Assembly: GCF_900101625.1 (NCBI RefSeq)
Contig: NZ_FMYZ01000007.1
Coordinates: forward strand, 62,001 to 126,000
Direction of reading: 5' to 3'
DNA from: Cupriavidus sp. YR651
GTDB lineage: Bacteria; Pseudomonadota; Gammaproteobacteria; Burkholderiales; Burkholderiaceae
DNA length: 64,000 bases
The notes beneath the pieces are model-generated. The model was not told the origin of the DNA. It made no database searches and saw only the letters and a program-made list of their open reading frames with translations. This document shows, in pieces, positions 30,342-39,590 of this stretch. Position numbers and translations under genes: made by a program. Every line of letters starts with the position of its first letter. Positions within the stretch are counted from its first letter, which is position 1.

Positions 30342-31130
30342 ATGCAAAGCCCGGCGACTGTATCGTCTGCTTCGAAGGAATCCGTTCCGCCCCCCTCGCT
30401 GCCGCCGCAGCGACGTCTGCATCCGCTGGTCGGCGCGGCCGCCGTGGCGGTGGTGATCGCCAGCCTGACCGCGGTAGCCGCCGTGACCGGCGTGCTGCCC
30501 CTCGGCAAGGCGAATCAAGGACCGGCCTATGACCCGGCACCCTACGCCGCGCAGGCCCCGCAGCCCCTCACGTCATCCGGGTCATCCACGTCATCCCCGG
30601 CAAACCAGCCGAATCAGGCAAATCAGCCGAATCAGGTGAACGAGGCACTGCCACCGGGATCGACCACGCGTCCGCCGGCCTACGACATGCAGCAGGCCCA
30701 ACTGGCGCAGAACGCTCAGAGCGCTCAGAACGCTGCGCCGCAACCCCCTGCCCAGCAGGCACAGCCCGAGCAGCGCCCGGTACCTGCCTCCAAGCCAAGC
30801 CACACCGCCGGCCGGGTCACCAATGTGACAACCATCGAGTCGGAGAAGCCCACCAGCGGCGTTGGCGCGGTGGGCGGTGCGGTGGTTGGCGGCCTGCTCG
30901 GCAATCAGATCGGCCACGGAAATGGCAGAATTCTCGGCACCGTCGCCGGTGCTGCCGCGGGCGGCTTCGCCGGCAACTATGTCGAGAAACGCGTGAACAA
31001 GGACAAGCAATATCGCGTAAGCGTGCAGATGGATGACGGCAGCCGCCGGACGTTCACTTACCAGAACCCGCCGGGGGTTGAGGTCGGCCAGCGTGTGCAT
31101 ATGGAGAAGGGGGTCCTGGTGACCGGCTAG
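30342..31130 (+). CDS. glycine-zipper 2TM domain envelope protein
   Basis: The protein has 262 residues from the ATG at 30342, with GGAG about 10 bases upstream. A transmembrane segment or uncleaved signal anchor spans residues ~31-53. A long Gln/Pro/Asn/Ala-rich linker (~60-160, with NQPNQANQPNQVN repeats) follows, then a glycine-zipper domain (GAVGGAVVGGLLGNQIGHG, GTVAGAAAGGFAGN) and a C-terminal beta-rich part (YRVSVQMDDGSRRTF). This matches the Rickettsia 17-kDa-antigen-like, SlyB-like family of envelope proteins of structural or stress-related role. It is flanked by terminators and so probably monocistronic. Confidence 0.87.
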   Translation: MQSPATVSSASKESVPPPSLPPQRRLHPLVGAAAVAVVIASLTAVAAVTGVLPLGKANQGPAYDPAPYAAQAPQPLTSSGSSTSSPANQPNQANQPNQVNEALPPGSTTRPPAYDMQQAQLAQNAQSAQNAAPQPPAQQAQPEQRPVPASKPSHTAGRVTNVTTIESEKPTSGVGAVGGAVVGGLLGNQIGHGNGRILGTVAGAAAGGFAGNYVEKRVNKDKQYRVSVQMDDGSRRTFTYQNPPGVEVGQRVHMEKGVLVTG

Positions 31131-31161
31131 CCGGTGTGGCATCACCGTGAGTTTTCGCACG

Positions 31162-31190
31162 AAAGGGTCGGCCTTGCGCCGGCCCTTTGT
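31162..31190 (+). terminator. probable terminator after the glycine-zipper gene
   Basis: AAAGGGTCGGC pairs with GCCGGCCCTTT across a 5-nt loop, with a single G-T wobble. It is followed by a weak T-rich stretch. Confidence 0.65.
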
Positions 31191-31240
31191 TGCTATGATG
31201 ATCAGATCGACCGTCACCTTGACTACCCCCATCTCGGCTC

Positions 31241-32275
31241 ATGATGCCTCGCGCCCCCGCCGAATCCAGCCACAGCAGGCAACGCCTTGCCGCGCGGGGG
31301 CTGGTACTGGCTGGCGGATTGTGGCTCGCGCTGGTATCACCCATGGCCTGCGGGCAGGAGTTGCTGCTGCTCGGGGGGGTGCAGTCCACCCACTCGGCAG
31401 GCGAGATGAGCTACGGCTACGCCTTCGCCTATCAGCACAACCTGAGCGAGCACTGGTACGCGACTTTCACCTACCTCAACGAGGGCCACGTCACCAATCA
31501 TCATCGTGACGGCCACAGCGCACAGCTGTGGTGGCGCTACCTCGCCTTCGATCGCAAGCTGACGCTGGCCGTTGGCGCAGGTCCGTATCGCTACTTCGAC
31601 ACCACCGATCGCGACGCGAGCGGCTCCTCCGACAATCAGCACGGCTGGGGGATGCTGGCCAGCCTGGCTGCCACGTGGTACCTCGACGGCGGCCCGTGGA
31701 TGCTCCAGGCCCGGTTCAACAGGGCGCAGACGCCTTCAAGCATCAAGACCAACACGTTCCTGCTCGGCGTGGGCTATCAGCTCGACCGCGGCGACCGCGG
31801 TGGCCCCTTGGTGCCGCCACCCGGCCGCACCGACGACGTGACGCAGAACGAGCTGACGGTGTTCCTGGGGCAGACCATCGTGAACACCTTCGACTCGGAA
31901 ACGTCAGTGGCCAAAGCGGTCGAATACCGGCGCGGCCTCTGGCGGTATATGTCCGGCACGATCAGCTACATCAATGAGGGCGAAAGCAGCACGCTTCGCC
32001 GCAACGGCGTGGCCGCTCAGGCGTGGCTCGAGCGCGCGTTCTTTCACGACAAGCTGACCCTGGGCCTGGGCGTTGGACCGTATTACGCGATCGACCTGAC
32101 CGAGAATGCCCGGAACCAGGGCAGCACCCCATCGCGCTGGTCCGGCCTGATGACCATGTCGGCCAGCTACCGGCTGGGCGAACACTGGCTAACGCGGCTG
32201 TCGTGGAATCGCACGGTCACGGGCTATGACCGCGATACCGACGTAATCCTGGCCGGCCTCGGGTATCGCTTCTGA
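31241..32275 (+). CDS. putative outer-membrane beta-barrel protein with internal duplication
   Basis: The protein has 344 residues (start 31241, or the adjacent ATG at 31244). An N-terminal signal peptide (~1-38, ending MACGQ) is followed by two homologous halves, ~40-181 and ~203-344. Matching landmarks include FTYLNEGHVTN versus ISYINEGESST, LTLAVGAGPYRYFD versus LTLGLGVGPYYAID, and LLGVGYQL versus LAGLGYRF. Alternating hydrophobic strands and a C-terminal Phe fit an outer-membrane barrel, or two eight-stranded repeats. I do not recognise the family, and no enzymatic triad is certain. It stands alone between a terminator upstream and a shared terminator with the isc operon. Confidence 0.82.
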   Translation: MMPRAPAESSHSRQRLAARGLVLAGGLWLALVSPMACGQELLLLGGVQSTHSAGEMSYGYAFAYQHNLSEHWYATFTYLNEGHVTNHHRDGHSAQLWWRYLAFDRKLTLAVGAGPYRYFDTTDRDASGSSDNQHGWGMLASLAATWYLDGGPWMLQARFNRAQTPSSIKTNTFLLGVGYQLDRGDRGGPLVPPPGRTDDVTQNELTVFLGQTIVNTFDSETSVAKAVEYRRGLWRYMSGTISYINEGESSTLRRNGVAAQAWLERAFFHDKLTLGLGVGPYYAIDLTENARNQGSTPSRWSGLMTMSASYRLGEHWLTRLSWNRTVTGYDRDTDVILAGLGYRF

Positions 32276-32287
32276 CCGACGGCCATG

Positions 32288-32323
32288 AAAAAAGGGGCGC
32301 GGCGATGGGCCGGCCCCTTTTTT
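32288..32323. terminator. bidirectional terminator between the barrel gene and the isc operon
   Basis: AAAAAAGGGGC and GCCCCTTTTTT form an 11-bp stem, so both strands end in a T run. It sits between two convergent transcripts. Confidence 0.88.
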
Positions 32324-32358
32324 CGATGTACTTCGTCAATCCGCGCTTGTCGCGATGC

Positions 32359-32553
32359 TTACTGCGCTTCCTCGATCCATGCGGCCTGGATGGCCTCCAG
32401 AATCTTCTCGCCCGACCGCTCCGGCATATCGCTGAAGTCGTCGAGCTCCAGCACCCATTGGCGCAGCTGGGTAAAGCGTACCGTCACCGGGTCCACGTCG
32501 GGGTACTTGTCGTACAGCGCCGCGGCAATGTCGTAGGTATCAGTCCATTTCAT
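32359..32553 (-). CDS. iscX: Fe-S assembly protein IscX
   Basis: This 64-residue acidic protein starts MKWTDTYDIAAALYDKYPDVDP and contains RFTQLRQWVLELDDF, the full pattern of IscX (YfhJ). It binds IscS and modulates iron delivery to the ISC machinery. It is the last gene of the isc operon, 28 bp after fdx, and is followed by the shared terminator. Confidence 0.96.
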   Translation of the reverse strand: MKWTDTYDIAAALYDKYPDVDPVTVRFTQLRQWVLELDDFSDMPERSGEKILEAIQAAWIEEAQ

Positions 32554-32581
32554 GGGGTAGCTCCGAGGGAAAGTGCCCGGC

Positions 32582-32920
32582 TCAGTGGCCTTCCTTGGCG
32601 TGATTGATCGTGTATTTCGGAATCTCGACGGTCAGGTCTTCGTCGGACACGAGCGCCTGGCAGGACAGGCGCGAGTTCGGCTCCAGGCCCCAGGCCTTGT
32701 CGAGCAGGTCCTCTTCCTTTTCCTCGGCGTCTTCCAGCGAGTTGAAACCCTCGCGCACGATCACGTGGCAGGTCGTGCAGGCGCACGATTTTTCGCACGC
32801 GTGCTCGATCTCGATGCCGTTGGCGAGCAGCGCATCGCAGACGCTGGTGCCCTTTCCGGCTTCGAACACGGCCCCTTCGGGACACAATTCGACGTGAGGC
32901 AATACGATGATCTGTGGCAT
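32582..32920 (-). CDS. fdx: ISC-type [2Fe-2S] ferredoxin
   Basis: The product has 112 residues. The adrenodoxin-like ligand pattern is present: Cys in [14 protein letters not shown] (C-x5-C-x2-C) with a fourth Cys in RLSCQALV. This ferredoxin provides electrons for cluster assembly on IscU. It lies between hscA and iscX on the same strand. Confidence 0.97.
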   Translation of the reverse strand: MPQIIVLPHVELCPEGAVFEAGKGTSVCDALLANGIEIEHACEKSCACTTCHVIVREGFNSLEDAEEKEEDLLDKAWGLEPNSRLSCQALVSDEDLTVEIPKYTINHAKEGH

Positions 32921-32960
32921 GTCTTTCCTGAATATCAGTCGTTAGGGTGCGGCGCGGGGA

Positions 32961-34826
32961 TCAGCCGAGCTCCTGCACCTTGCGGCCGGCCAGCGCGCTC
33001 TTGATCGAGCGGTCCATGCGGCGGGCGGCAAAATCATCGGTACCACGCGAAAGCTGTTCCACGGCGGCCTTGATGGCCTGGTGGTCCTCGCCCTTCGCGA
33101 TCTGGCGGACGCTGGCCATCAGCACCTCCACAGAGGCACGCTCGTCGGCGGACAGCAGGTCGCCGTCGACCTCCAGCGCACGCGTGGTGGCTTCGACCAG
33201 TCGGTCGGCCTCGACGCGCTCCTCGGCCAGCGCGCGGCTCTTCATATCATGCTCGGCCTCGCGGAAGCTCTCCTGCAGCATGCGCGCGATGTCGTCATCG
33301 GCCAGTCCATAGGACGGCTTGACCGACACCGAAGCTTCCACACCCGATTGCGTCTCGCGCGCGGACACGGACAGCAGGCCGTCGGCATCCACCTGATAGG
33401 TCACGCGGATGCGCGCCGCACCGGCCACCATCGGCGGAATGCCGCGCAGTTCAAAGCGGGCCAGCGAGCGGCAATCGATCGCCAGTTCGCGCTCGCCCTG
33501 CAGCACATGGATCGCCATGGCGGTCTGGCCATCCTTGAACGTGGTGAATTCCTGCGCGCGGGCAACGGGAATCGTGCTGTTGCGCGGGATGATCTTCTCG
33601 ACCAGGCCACCCATCGTTTCCACGCCCAACGACAGCGGGATGACGTCCAGCAGCAGCCAGTCTTCGCCCGGAGCGTGATTACCGGCCAGCAAATTGGCCT
33701 GCATGGCGGCGCCCAGCGCCACCACCTTGTCCGGATCGAGGTTGGTCAGCGGGGACTGACCGAAGAACTCACCCACGGCCTTGCGAATCGACGGCATGCG
33801 GGTAGCCCCGCCCACCAGCACTACACCCTTGACCTCGTCGGGGCTGACGCTCGCATCACGCAGCGCCTTGCGCACCGGCGCCAGCGTCTTCTGCACCAGG
33901 TGTGACGTAATCTCATTGAAGATGGTCGCCGGCAGCGGCAGGTGCACGATCTCGCCACTGGCCAGCACGGCGTCGATCACCGTGCTGTCGCTTTCGGACA
34001 GCGCTTCCTTGGCCGCGCGGGCGCGGATCATCAGCAAGCGGGAGTCCTCGGCGGAAAGGGGCTGCAGGCCGGCCTGTTCGACGATCCAGCACAGCAGGCG
34101 CTGGTCGAAGTCGTCGCCGCCGAGCGCGGAATCGCCACCCGTCGACATCACCTCGAATACGCCCTTGGTCAGCCGGAGCACCGAAATATCGAAGGTGCCG
34201 CCGCCCAGATCGTAGACCGCGTAGATGCCTTCGGCGGCATTGTCCAGGCCATAGGCAATGGCCGCCGCAGTGGGCTCGTTCAGCAGACGCAGCACGTCCA
34301 GGCCGGCCAGCTGGGCCGCGTCCTTGGTCGCCTGACGCTGTGCGTCATCGAAATAGGCAGGCACCGTAATCACGGCACCAACGAGGTCATCGCCCAGCGA
34401 GTCCTCGGCACGCTGGCGCAGCGTGGCAAGAATCTCGGCCGACACCTCCACCGGGCTCTTGATCCCGGCAGCGGTCTTGATCTGCACCATGCCCGGCGCA
34501 TCGACGAAGTCGTACGGACTGTGCTCGATGTTCGCCACATCGCGCAGCCCGCGACCCATGAAGCGCTTGACGGAGACAACCGTGTTCTTGGGGTCGCGCA
34601 CCGATTCGTCCTGGGCCTTGTAGCCGATATGGACGGTGCGGTCCGGCAGATAGCGGACCACGGACGGCAGCAGCGAACGACCGCGTTCGTCCGCCAGGAC
34701 TTCCGGAATACTGTTGCGGACGGCTGCCACCAGGGAGTTGGTGGTGCCAAGGTCGATACCGACTGCCAGGCGACGCTGGTGCGGCGCCGGCGACATGCCG
34801 GGTTCGGAAATCTGGAGCAGTGCCAT
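32961..34826 (-). CDS. hscA: Hsp70-type Fe-S chaperone HscA
   Basis: HscA uses ATP to release clusters from IscU together with HscB. It has 621 residues from the ATG at 34826. The nucleotide-binding domain shows [30 protein letters not shown] and [16 protein letters not shown] substrate-binding domain and a helical lid follow. The short N-terminus before DLGTTNS (~25 residues) is typical of HscA rather than DnaK. The in-frame sequence upstream of 34826 was excluded. It lies between hscB and fdx. Confidence 0.97.
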   Translation of the reverse strand: MALLQISEPGMSPAPHQRRLAVGIDLGTTNSLVAAVRNSIPEVLADERGRSLLPSVVRYLPDRTVHIGYKAQDESVRDPKNTVVSVKRFMGRGLRDVANIEHSPYDFVDAPGMVQIKTAAGIKSPVEVSAEILATLRQRAEDSLGDDLVGAVITVPAYFDDAQRQATKDAAQLAGLDVLRLLNEPTAAAIAYGLDNAAEGIYAVYDLGGGTFDISVLRLTKGVFEVMSTGGDSALGGDDFDQRLLCWIVEQAGLQPLSAEDSRLLMIRARAAKEALSESDSTVIDAVLASGEIVHLPLPATIFNEITSHLVQKTLAPVRKALRDASVSPDEVKGVVLVGGATRMPSIRKAVGEFFGQSPLTNLDPDKVVALGAAMQANLLAGNHAPGEDWLLLDVIPLSLGVETMGGLVEKIIPRNSTIPVARAQEFTTFKDGQTAMAIHVLQGERELAIDCRSLARFELRGIPPMVAGAARIRVTYQVDADGLLSVSARETQSGVEASVSVKPSYGLADDDIARMLQESFREAEHDMKSRALAEERVEADRLVEATTRALEVDGDLLSADERASVEVLMASVRQIAKGEDHQAIKAAVEQLSRGTDDFAARRMDRSIKSALAGRKVQELG

Positions 34827-34976
34827 GATGATTCTTCGCGTGTTCTTGTGGGGCGCGCCGTGGCTTCGCATTGGCGGTATTCGGTGGCCCTCGGTGGTTT
34901 TCAAGCCACCCAAGTCCCGTACCGGACCAGCAGGGGCGCCATTGTGGCACGTCCCCCACCAATGCGTCGGGATACC

Positions 34977-35510
34977 CTAGCCTTCGATCCGGTCGATAGC
35001 CTCGCTGGCGTCGTGTTCGATCTTCTCGATAAACATCAGTTGTCGCGCCGCGGCGCTGGCGGCGGCATCGTCGCCCGCATCCAGCAGCGCCCCGAGCGCC
35101 GCGTGGCGCTCACGTTTTTCCAGGCGAAGGTCGCGCAGCAGGCCATCCAGCCGATCCGCCGCACGGTCCTCCACGGCCTCCTGCAACGCCTCGCGCCATT
35201 CCATCTGCTGCATCAGGAATGCCGGTGCCATCGCCGTATTGCTTTCGGCCTGGATGTCGACGCCGCGCAGCGAGAGCAGGTAGATGGCGCGCTTGAGTGG
35301 CTGGCGCAGCGTCCGGTAGGCTTCATTGGCATGCGCGGCCCATTGCATGGCGACGCGCCGCTCGGCATCGCCGGCGTTGGCAAAGCGGTCCGGATGGGCC
35401 TGCGACTGGACGGTGCGATAGGCGTTGTCCAGCGCAGCCTCGTCCACCTCATAGCGGACAGGCAGACCGAACAGCGAGAAAAAATCGTCTTTCAAATGCT
35501 TCCCCAACAA
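34977..35510 (-). CDS. hscB: Fe-S J-domain co-chaperone HscB
   Basis: HscB brings IscU to HscA and stimulates its ATPase. The protein has 177 residues. The N-terminal J-domain (~10-80) contains SFLF-type [10 protein letters not shown], the essential HPD in SQAHPDRF, and [13 protein letters not shown]. The C-terminal three-helix IscU-binding domain includes [16 protein letters not shown]. It lies 150 bp upstream of hscA on the same strand and downstream of the DUF3565 gene. Confidence 0.96.
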   Translation of the reverse strand: MLGKHLKDDFFSLFGLPVRYEVDEAALDNAYRTVQSQAHPDRFANAGDAERRVAMQWAAHANEAYRTLRQPLKRAIYLLSLRGVDIQAESNTAMAPAFLMQQMEWREALQEAVEDRAADRLDGLLRDLRLEKRERHAALGALLDAGDDAAASAAARQLMFIEKIEHDASEAIDRIEG

Positions 35511-35555
35511 AAAGGAGCGGCCATGCCGCCCCTTGTCGTCCTGCTTCCGCGCTGC

Positions 35556-35777
35556 TCAGGCATCGCGTCGCGCCCATTCTGCCGGCGGCTCCTGCCTCAC
35601 GCACTTGAGGCATTTCACCCGATAGCCAAGCCGCGATGCCCTTCCCTCGGCCGTTACCGTCCACGGACGAGACTGCCAGGGCGGATCGTGGCGCACGTGC
35701 TGGCCGTGCCCGCATTCGAGCTCGGCCACCCAGTCGCCAAATTCGTCGCGGTGAAATCCGACGATACTGCGCTCCAT
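35556..35777 (-). CDS. DUF3565 small putative metal-binding protein inside the isc operon
   Basis: This 73-residue protein starts MERSIVGFHRDEFGDWVAEL. It matches the DUF3565 pattern: an ECGHGQHVRHDPPW segment followed by VKCLKC. The CGHGQH plus C-x2-C arrangement could bind zinc or iron or hold a cluster, but this is inference. It is inserted between iscA (25 bp) and hscB (45 bp) and so is cotranscribed with the Fe-S machinery. Its function is unknown. Confidence 0.88.
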   Translation of the reverse strand: MERSIVGFHRDEFGDWVAELECGHGQHVRHDPPWQSRPWTVTAEGRASRLGYRVKCLKCVRQEPPAEWARRDA

Positions 35778-35802
35778 CGGATCCTCCGCGTGGGCATGGT
35801 GA

Positions 35803-36123
35803 TCAGACCCGGAACGACTCGCCGCAGCCGCACTCGTCCTTGACGTTGGGGTTGTTGAAACGGAAACCTTCGTTCAACCCTTCGCGCGCGAAATCGAGTT
35901 CGGTACCGTCGATGTACGGCAGGCTCTTGGGATCCACGATCACCTTGATGCCGTGCGTCTCGAACACCTCGTCTTCAGGCAGGAGTTCGTCGACGTACTC
36001 CAGCTTGTAGGCCAGGCCAGAGCAGCCGGTCGTCTTCACGCCCAGGCGCAGGCCTACGCCCTTGCCGCGACGTTCCAGGTAGCGGGCGACGTGCTTCGCC
36101 GCCTTTTCGGTCATTGTGATCAT
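35803..36123 (-). CDS. iscA: iron-sulfur cluster assembly protein IscA
   Basis: This A-type carrier of 106 residues starts at the ATG at 36123 ([20 protein letters not shown]). The three conserved cysteines are present: one in TTGCSGLAY and two in the C-terminal ECGCGESF. IscA carries [4Fe-4S] clusters or iron to targets. It lies 71 bp downstream of iscU. Confidence 0.97.
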   Translation of the reverse strand: MITMTEKAAKHVARYLERRGKGVGLRLGVKTTGCSGLAYKLEYVDELLPEDEVFETHGIKVIVDPKSLPYIDGTELDFAREGLNEGFRFNNPNVKDECGCGESFRV

Positions 36124-36194
36124 CGTTGCCTTGCTGTCGAACACCGCGCATCGCATTCGTCGCCACGCGCGGCCACATCAACAAAAGAAGCGAA

Positions 36195-36596
36195 TCAGGC
36201 GGCCTGCTGTTCGGCGCCGGTGTGCTTCTTCTTGTAATCCTCGACGGCCGCCTTGATGGCGTCCTCGGCCAGGATCGAGCAGTGGATCTTCACCGGCGGC
36301 AGCGCCAGTTCCTCGGCGATCTGGGTGTTCTTGATCTCCAGCGCCTGATCCACGGTCTTGCCCTTGACCCACTCCGTCACCAGCGACGACGACGCGATGG
36401 CCGAGCCGCAGCCATAGGTCTTGAACTTCGCGTCTTCGATCACGCCAGCCTCGTTCACCTTGATCTGCAGCTTCATCACGTCGCCGCAGGCCGGGGCGCC
36501 GACCATGCCGGTGCCCACCGCGTCGTCGTTCTTGTCGAACGAACCGACGTTGCGCGGATTTTCATAGTGGTCGAGAACCTTGTTGCTGTAAGACAT
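36195..36596 (-). CDS. iscU: Fe-S scaffold IscU
   Basis: IscU is the scaffold on which IscS-derived sulfur and iron are assembled. It has 133 residues. All landmarks are intact: GAPACGDVMK, YGCGSAIASSS, and LPPVKIHCSILAEDA, which has the LPPVK motif recognised by HscA and the third cysteine. It starts 61 bp after iscS. Confidence 0.98.
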   Translation of the reverse strand: MSYSNKVLDHYENPRNVGSFDKNDDAVGTGMVGAPACGDVMKLQIKVNEAGVIEDAKFKTYGCGSAIASSSLVTEWVKGKTVDQALEIKNTQIAEELALPPVKIHCSILAEDAIKAAVEDYKKKHTGAEQQAA

Positions 36597-36657
36597 TTTG
36601 GCTACCTCTGTCGAATCTTTTGATGGGGTTGTTCTTGTTCGGAATTCCGGGTGGCGC

Positions 36658-37875
36658 TCAGTGCGCGGCCCACTGGATCGAATTCAGGTCGACGCCGTCC
36701 TTGAACATCTCCCACAGCGGCGACAGGTCGCGCAACTTGCTGATCTTGCTCTTCAGCAGTTCCGCGGTGAAGTCGATCTCTTGCTCGGTAGTGAAGCGAC
36801 CGACGGTGAAGCGAATGGAGCTGTGCGCCAGTTCGTCGTTGCGGCCCAGGGCGCGCAACACGTACGACGGCTCCAGCGAAGCCGACGTGCAGGCCGAACC
36901 CGACGACACGGCCACTTCCTTGATCGCCATGATCAGGGACTCGCCTTCCACATAGTTGAAGCTGACGTTGAGGTTGTGCGGCACGCGATGCTCCAGCGAA
37001 CCATTCAGGTAAACCTCTTCCATGCCCGACAGGCCGCGCCACAGACGGTCGCGCAGCATGCGGATACGTTCGTTTTCCGTCGCCATTTCCTCGCGGGCCA
37101 GGCGGAAGGCTTCGCCCATGCCGACGATCTGGTGCGGGGCCAGCGTGCCCGAGCGCATGCCACGCTCGTGGCCGCCGCCGTGCATCTGCGCTTCCAGACG
37201 TACGCGCGGCTTGCGTCGCACGTACAGGGCGCCGATGCCCTTCGGGCCGTAAGTCTTGTGAGCCGAGAACGACATCAGGTCGCACTTCAGCGTATTCAGG
37301 TCGATCGCCACCTTGCCAGTCGCCTGGGCGGCATCACAGTGAAAGATGATGCCCTTGGCGCGGCAGATCTCGCCGATCTGCTCGACGTCCTGGATCACGC
37401 CGATCTCGTTGTTGACCAGCATCACCGACACCAGAATCGTGTCCGGGCGGATCGCCTGCTTGAACACGTCCATGTCGATGAGACCATCGTCCTTGACATC
37501 GAGGTAGGTCACTTCGAAGCCCTGGCGTTCCAACTCACGGGTGGTGTCCAGCACGGCCTTGTGCTCGGTCTTCACCGTGATGATGTGCTTGCCCTTGCCC
37601 GAGTAGAAATTGGCGGCCCCCTTGATGGCCAGGTTGTCCGACTCCGTGGCGCCCGACGTCCACACGATTTCGCGCGGATCGGCGCCCACCAGGGCGGCCA
37701 CCTGCTCGCGCGCTTCTTCCACCGCGCGCTCGGCGTCCCAGCCGTACGCGTGGCTACGCGATGCGGGATTGCCGAACTGCTCGCGCAGGTACGGAATCAT
37801 CTTGTCCGCCACGCGCGGGTCCACCGGCGTGGTGGCCGAGTAATCCATGTAGATGGGGAAATGTGGGGTGCTCAT
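36658..37875 (-). CDS. iscS: cysteine desulfurase IscS
   Basis: IscS is a PLP enzyme that turns cysteine into alanine and persulfide sulfur for Fe-S clusters and tRNA thiolation. It has 405 residues, the usual length. The PLP lysine lies in [12 protein letters not shown], and the catalytic Cys loop reads [24 protein letters not shown] holds the PLP aspartate and glutamine. It lies 75 bp downstream of iscR. Confidence 0.98.
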   Translation of the reverse strand: MSTPHFPIYMDYSATTPVDPRVADKMIPYLREQFGNPASRSHAYGWDAERAVEEAREQVAALVGADPREIVWTSGATESDNLAIKGAANFYSGKGKHIITVKTEHKAVLDTTRELERQGFEVTYLDVKDDGLIDMDVFKQAIRPDTILVSVMLVNNEIGVIQDVEQIGEICRAKGIIFHCDAAQATGKVAIDLNTLKCDLMSFSAHKTYGPKGIGALYVRRKPRVRLEAQMHGGGHERGMRSGTLAPHQIVGMGEAFRLAREEMATENERIRMLRDRLWRGLSGMEEVYLNGSLEHRVPHNLNVSFNYVEGESLIMAIKEVAVSSGSACTSASLEPSYVLRALGRNDELAHSSIRFTVGRFTTEQEIDFTAELLKSKISKLRDLSPLWEMFKDGVDLNSIQWAAH

Positions 37876-37950
37876 CGTTATGACTGCCTTATAGGGACCG
37901 CTAATCGCTTGTTGCCTACCGATAGTTTAAACCAGCCGCCGCAATCCTGC

Positions 37951-38505
37951 TCAGGACTGCGCCAGGCTGAAAACCGAATTCACCACGCGGGGGCGCGCCG
38001 GTTTTTCCTGCTTGTCAGACTTGCCGCGGGGGACGGCCACGGGTTGCTGCGCGGCGTCATCGCGCATGTCGTGGAGTACGGCGGGTTGTCGGGCGCGCTG
38101 CTGGTCTACCAGATTCTTGAGAGAGACGGAGTCCAGGTACTCGACCATTTTCTGGTTCAGCGTGGCCCACAGTTCGTGGGTCATGCAGCGGCCGGAACCA
38201 TCATCCCCGTTACAATTGCCCTTCCCTCCGCACTGCGTGGCGTCCAGGGGTTCGTCCACGGCGATGATGATATCCGCCACCGTGACGTCCTCGGCCTTGC
38301 GCGCGAGGCTGTAGCCACCGCCCGGCCCGCGTACGCTTTCCACGATCTCGTGCCGGCGCAGCTTGCCAAACAGCTGCTCCAGATAGGACAGGGAGATTTT
38401 CTGGCGCTGGCTGATGCCAGCGAGCGTGACGGGCCCCTGATCCTGGCGCATGGCCAAGTCGATCATGGCGGTTACCGCAAAACGGCCTTTGGTGGTCAGT
38501 CTCAT
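37951..38505 (-). CDS. iscR: Rrf2-family Fe-S regulator IscR
   Basis: IscR senses Fe-S status and represses the isc operon when it carries a [2Fe-2S] cluster. The protein has 184 residues. The winged helix-turn-helix (~1-65) reads MRLTTKGRFAVTAMIDLAM and ISLSYLEQLFGKLRRH. Three ligand cysteines and the histidine of CMTHELW are present, but the second and third cysteines are eight residues apart rather than the five of E. coli. The C-terminal tail is longer than in E. coli and lysine/arginine-rich. Its upstream region carries a sigma-70 promoter overlapped by a type-1 IscR site. Confidence 0.95.
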   Translation of the reverse strand: MRLTTKGRFAVTAMIDLAMRQDQGPVTLAGISQRQKISLSYLEQLFGKLRRHEIVESVRGPGGGYSLARKAEDVTVADIIIAVDEPLDATQCGGKGNCNGDDGSGRCMTHELWATLNQKMVEYLDSVSLKNLVDQQRARQPAVLHDMRDDAAQQPVAVPRGKSDKQEKPARPRVVNSVFSLAQS

Positions 38506-38538
38506 GATGCTCGGGGAAGAGGACTACTTGATCGTCGG

Positions 38539-38566
38539 GAATACTTGATCGTTTGACTCAAGTATA
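38539..38566. repeat. inverted repeat AATACTTGA / TCAAGTATA downstream of the iscR promoter
   Basis: Arms reading AATACTTGA and TCAAGTAT are about 8 bp apart, overlapping the -10 region of iscR. It may be a second operator or a start-site hairpin; a third GATCAAGTA copy lies just beyond, near 38525-38533 on the opposite reading. Confidence 0.5.
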
Positions 38567-38593
38567 AATTTTCCCGACTAATTCAGTCAAGTA
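38561..38593 (-). promoter_or_regulatory. iscR promoter with overlapping type-1 IscR site
   Basis: On the minus strand, TTGACT (38590-38585) and TATACT (38566-38561) are separated by 18 bp. The segment TACTTGACTGAATTAGTCGG spans the -35 and spacer and fits the type-1 IscR operator, with its GACT...AGTC dyad. A bound holo-IscR would block the promoter. Confidence 0.8.
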
Positions 38594-38729
38594 CCCCTGC
38601 TGCATCGCATCGTAAATCTCTTAAGCCGATTCGCCCGCAACAGGTGACTCGCAAGGCTCTTCGAGGAAGAACTGCCCAGCACGACAGGGAGCGAACCGCG
38701 CGCGCACGTGAGCGTCATGCCGGCACGAA

Positions 38730-39209
38730 TCAGCGGAGCCGCTGGCTCAGCATGGCGATGACGCCGTCACAGGCGTCTTCGACATAGTCCAGCACGCGCT
38801 CGAAGCCATCGCCCTCCCCGTAGTAGGGATCCGGGACTTCCTCCGCCCCATGCTGCGTCGCAAAGCTCATCAGGAGCCGCAATTTATCGTCGCCGATCTC
38901 AGGACGGAGCGACCGCAGCGACGCGAGATTGGCATGGTCCATTGCCAGGACGAGATCGAAGCGATCGAAATCCGCCCGGTCAACCAGACGCGCGCGCAGC
39001 GCCGACAGGTCATAGCCCCGACGCAGCGCATGGCGCTGCGTGCGGGCATCGGGCGCGCGGCCCAGATGATAGTCATGGGTGCCGGCCGAATCGAGCTCGA
39101 CTCGATCGGACAGGCCCGCATCAGAAAGTTTTGCGCGCAGCACGCCCTCCGCCGTCGGGGAACGGCAGATATTGCCCATGCAGCACATCAGGATGGCAAA
39201 TTTCTTCAT
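38730..39209 (-). CDS. low molecular weight protein-tyrosine phosphatase
   Basis: The protein has 159 residues. The P-loop CMGNICRS, with nucleophile Cys10 and Arg16, follows MKKFAILMC. The general-acid aspartate lies in VPDPYYGEGDGF. This is a cytoplasmic phosphatase; family members dephosphorylate tyrosine kinases in exopolysaccharide control, or free substrates. No kinase or polysaccharide genes are nearby, so the partner is unknown. It is upstream of iscR on the same strand but 224 bp away, with the iscR promoter between, so it is a separate unit. Confidence 0.94.
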   Translation of the reverse strand: MKKFAILMCCMGNICRSPTAEGVLRAKLSDAGLSDRVELDSAGTHDYHLGRAPDARTQRHALRRGYDLSALRARLVDRADFDRFDLVLAMDHANLASLRSLRPEIGDDKLRLLMSFATQHGAEEVPDPYYGEGDGFERVLDYVEDACDGVIAMLSQRLR

Positions 39210-39296
39210 CGGCAGGATTCTACCGTTGCCGATATCCGCCTGCTGTCACCGGTCTCGCCCGGCGACCCCGCGCGGAAGGCTTCCGCCCGCCGCCGG

Positions 39297-39539
39297 CTAT
39301 AACAACTGCGCGGCCAGCACCTTGCCTCGGGCAAATCCCGCCGCTTCGGCATCTTCCGGCGTCTTGAAGTGATCGGTGGGCGGGGATGTTTCGACCAGCG
39401 TCCCGTATGCGCGGATATTCGTGCCAGGCCGGCACACACGCACCGTGTACTCCCATTCGATGGGCGACCGGGGTTTCACCAGCACCTGGACCTCGTGCGT
39501 TTCGAAAACCCTCTTCTTCCACTCACTGCTATAGGCCAT
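39297..39539 (-). CDS. small hypothetical protein (80 aa)
   Basis: Not recognised. The product is 80 residues, starting MAYSSEWKKRVFETHEVQV, charged and without signal or membrane segments. It reads as three or four beta strands (EVQVLVKP, YTVRVCRPG, YGTLVETS) followed by a helix (TPEDAEAAGFARGKVLAAQLL). Its layout resembles that of the next small gene at 39591, 51 bp upstream on the same strand. Codon use is like its neighbours. Probably real but of unknown function. Confidence 0.65.
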   Translation of the reverse strand: MAYSSEWKKRVFETHEVQVLVKPRSPIEWEYTVRVCRPGTNIRAYGTLVETSPPTDHFKTPEDAEAAGFARGKVLAAQLL

Positions 39540-39590
39540 GACTATCTCCTGTCATGCCGGCGGCGCCTTGTTCCGTCCCTTGGCCCGGGA

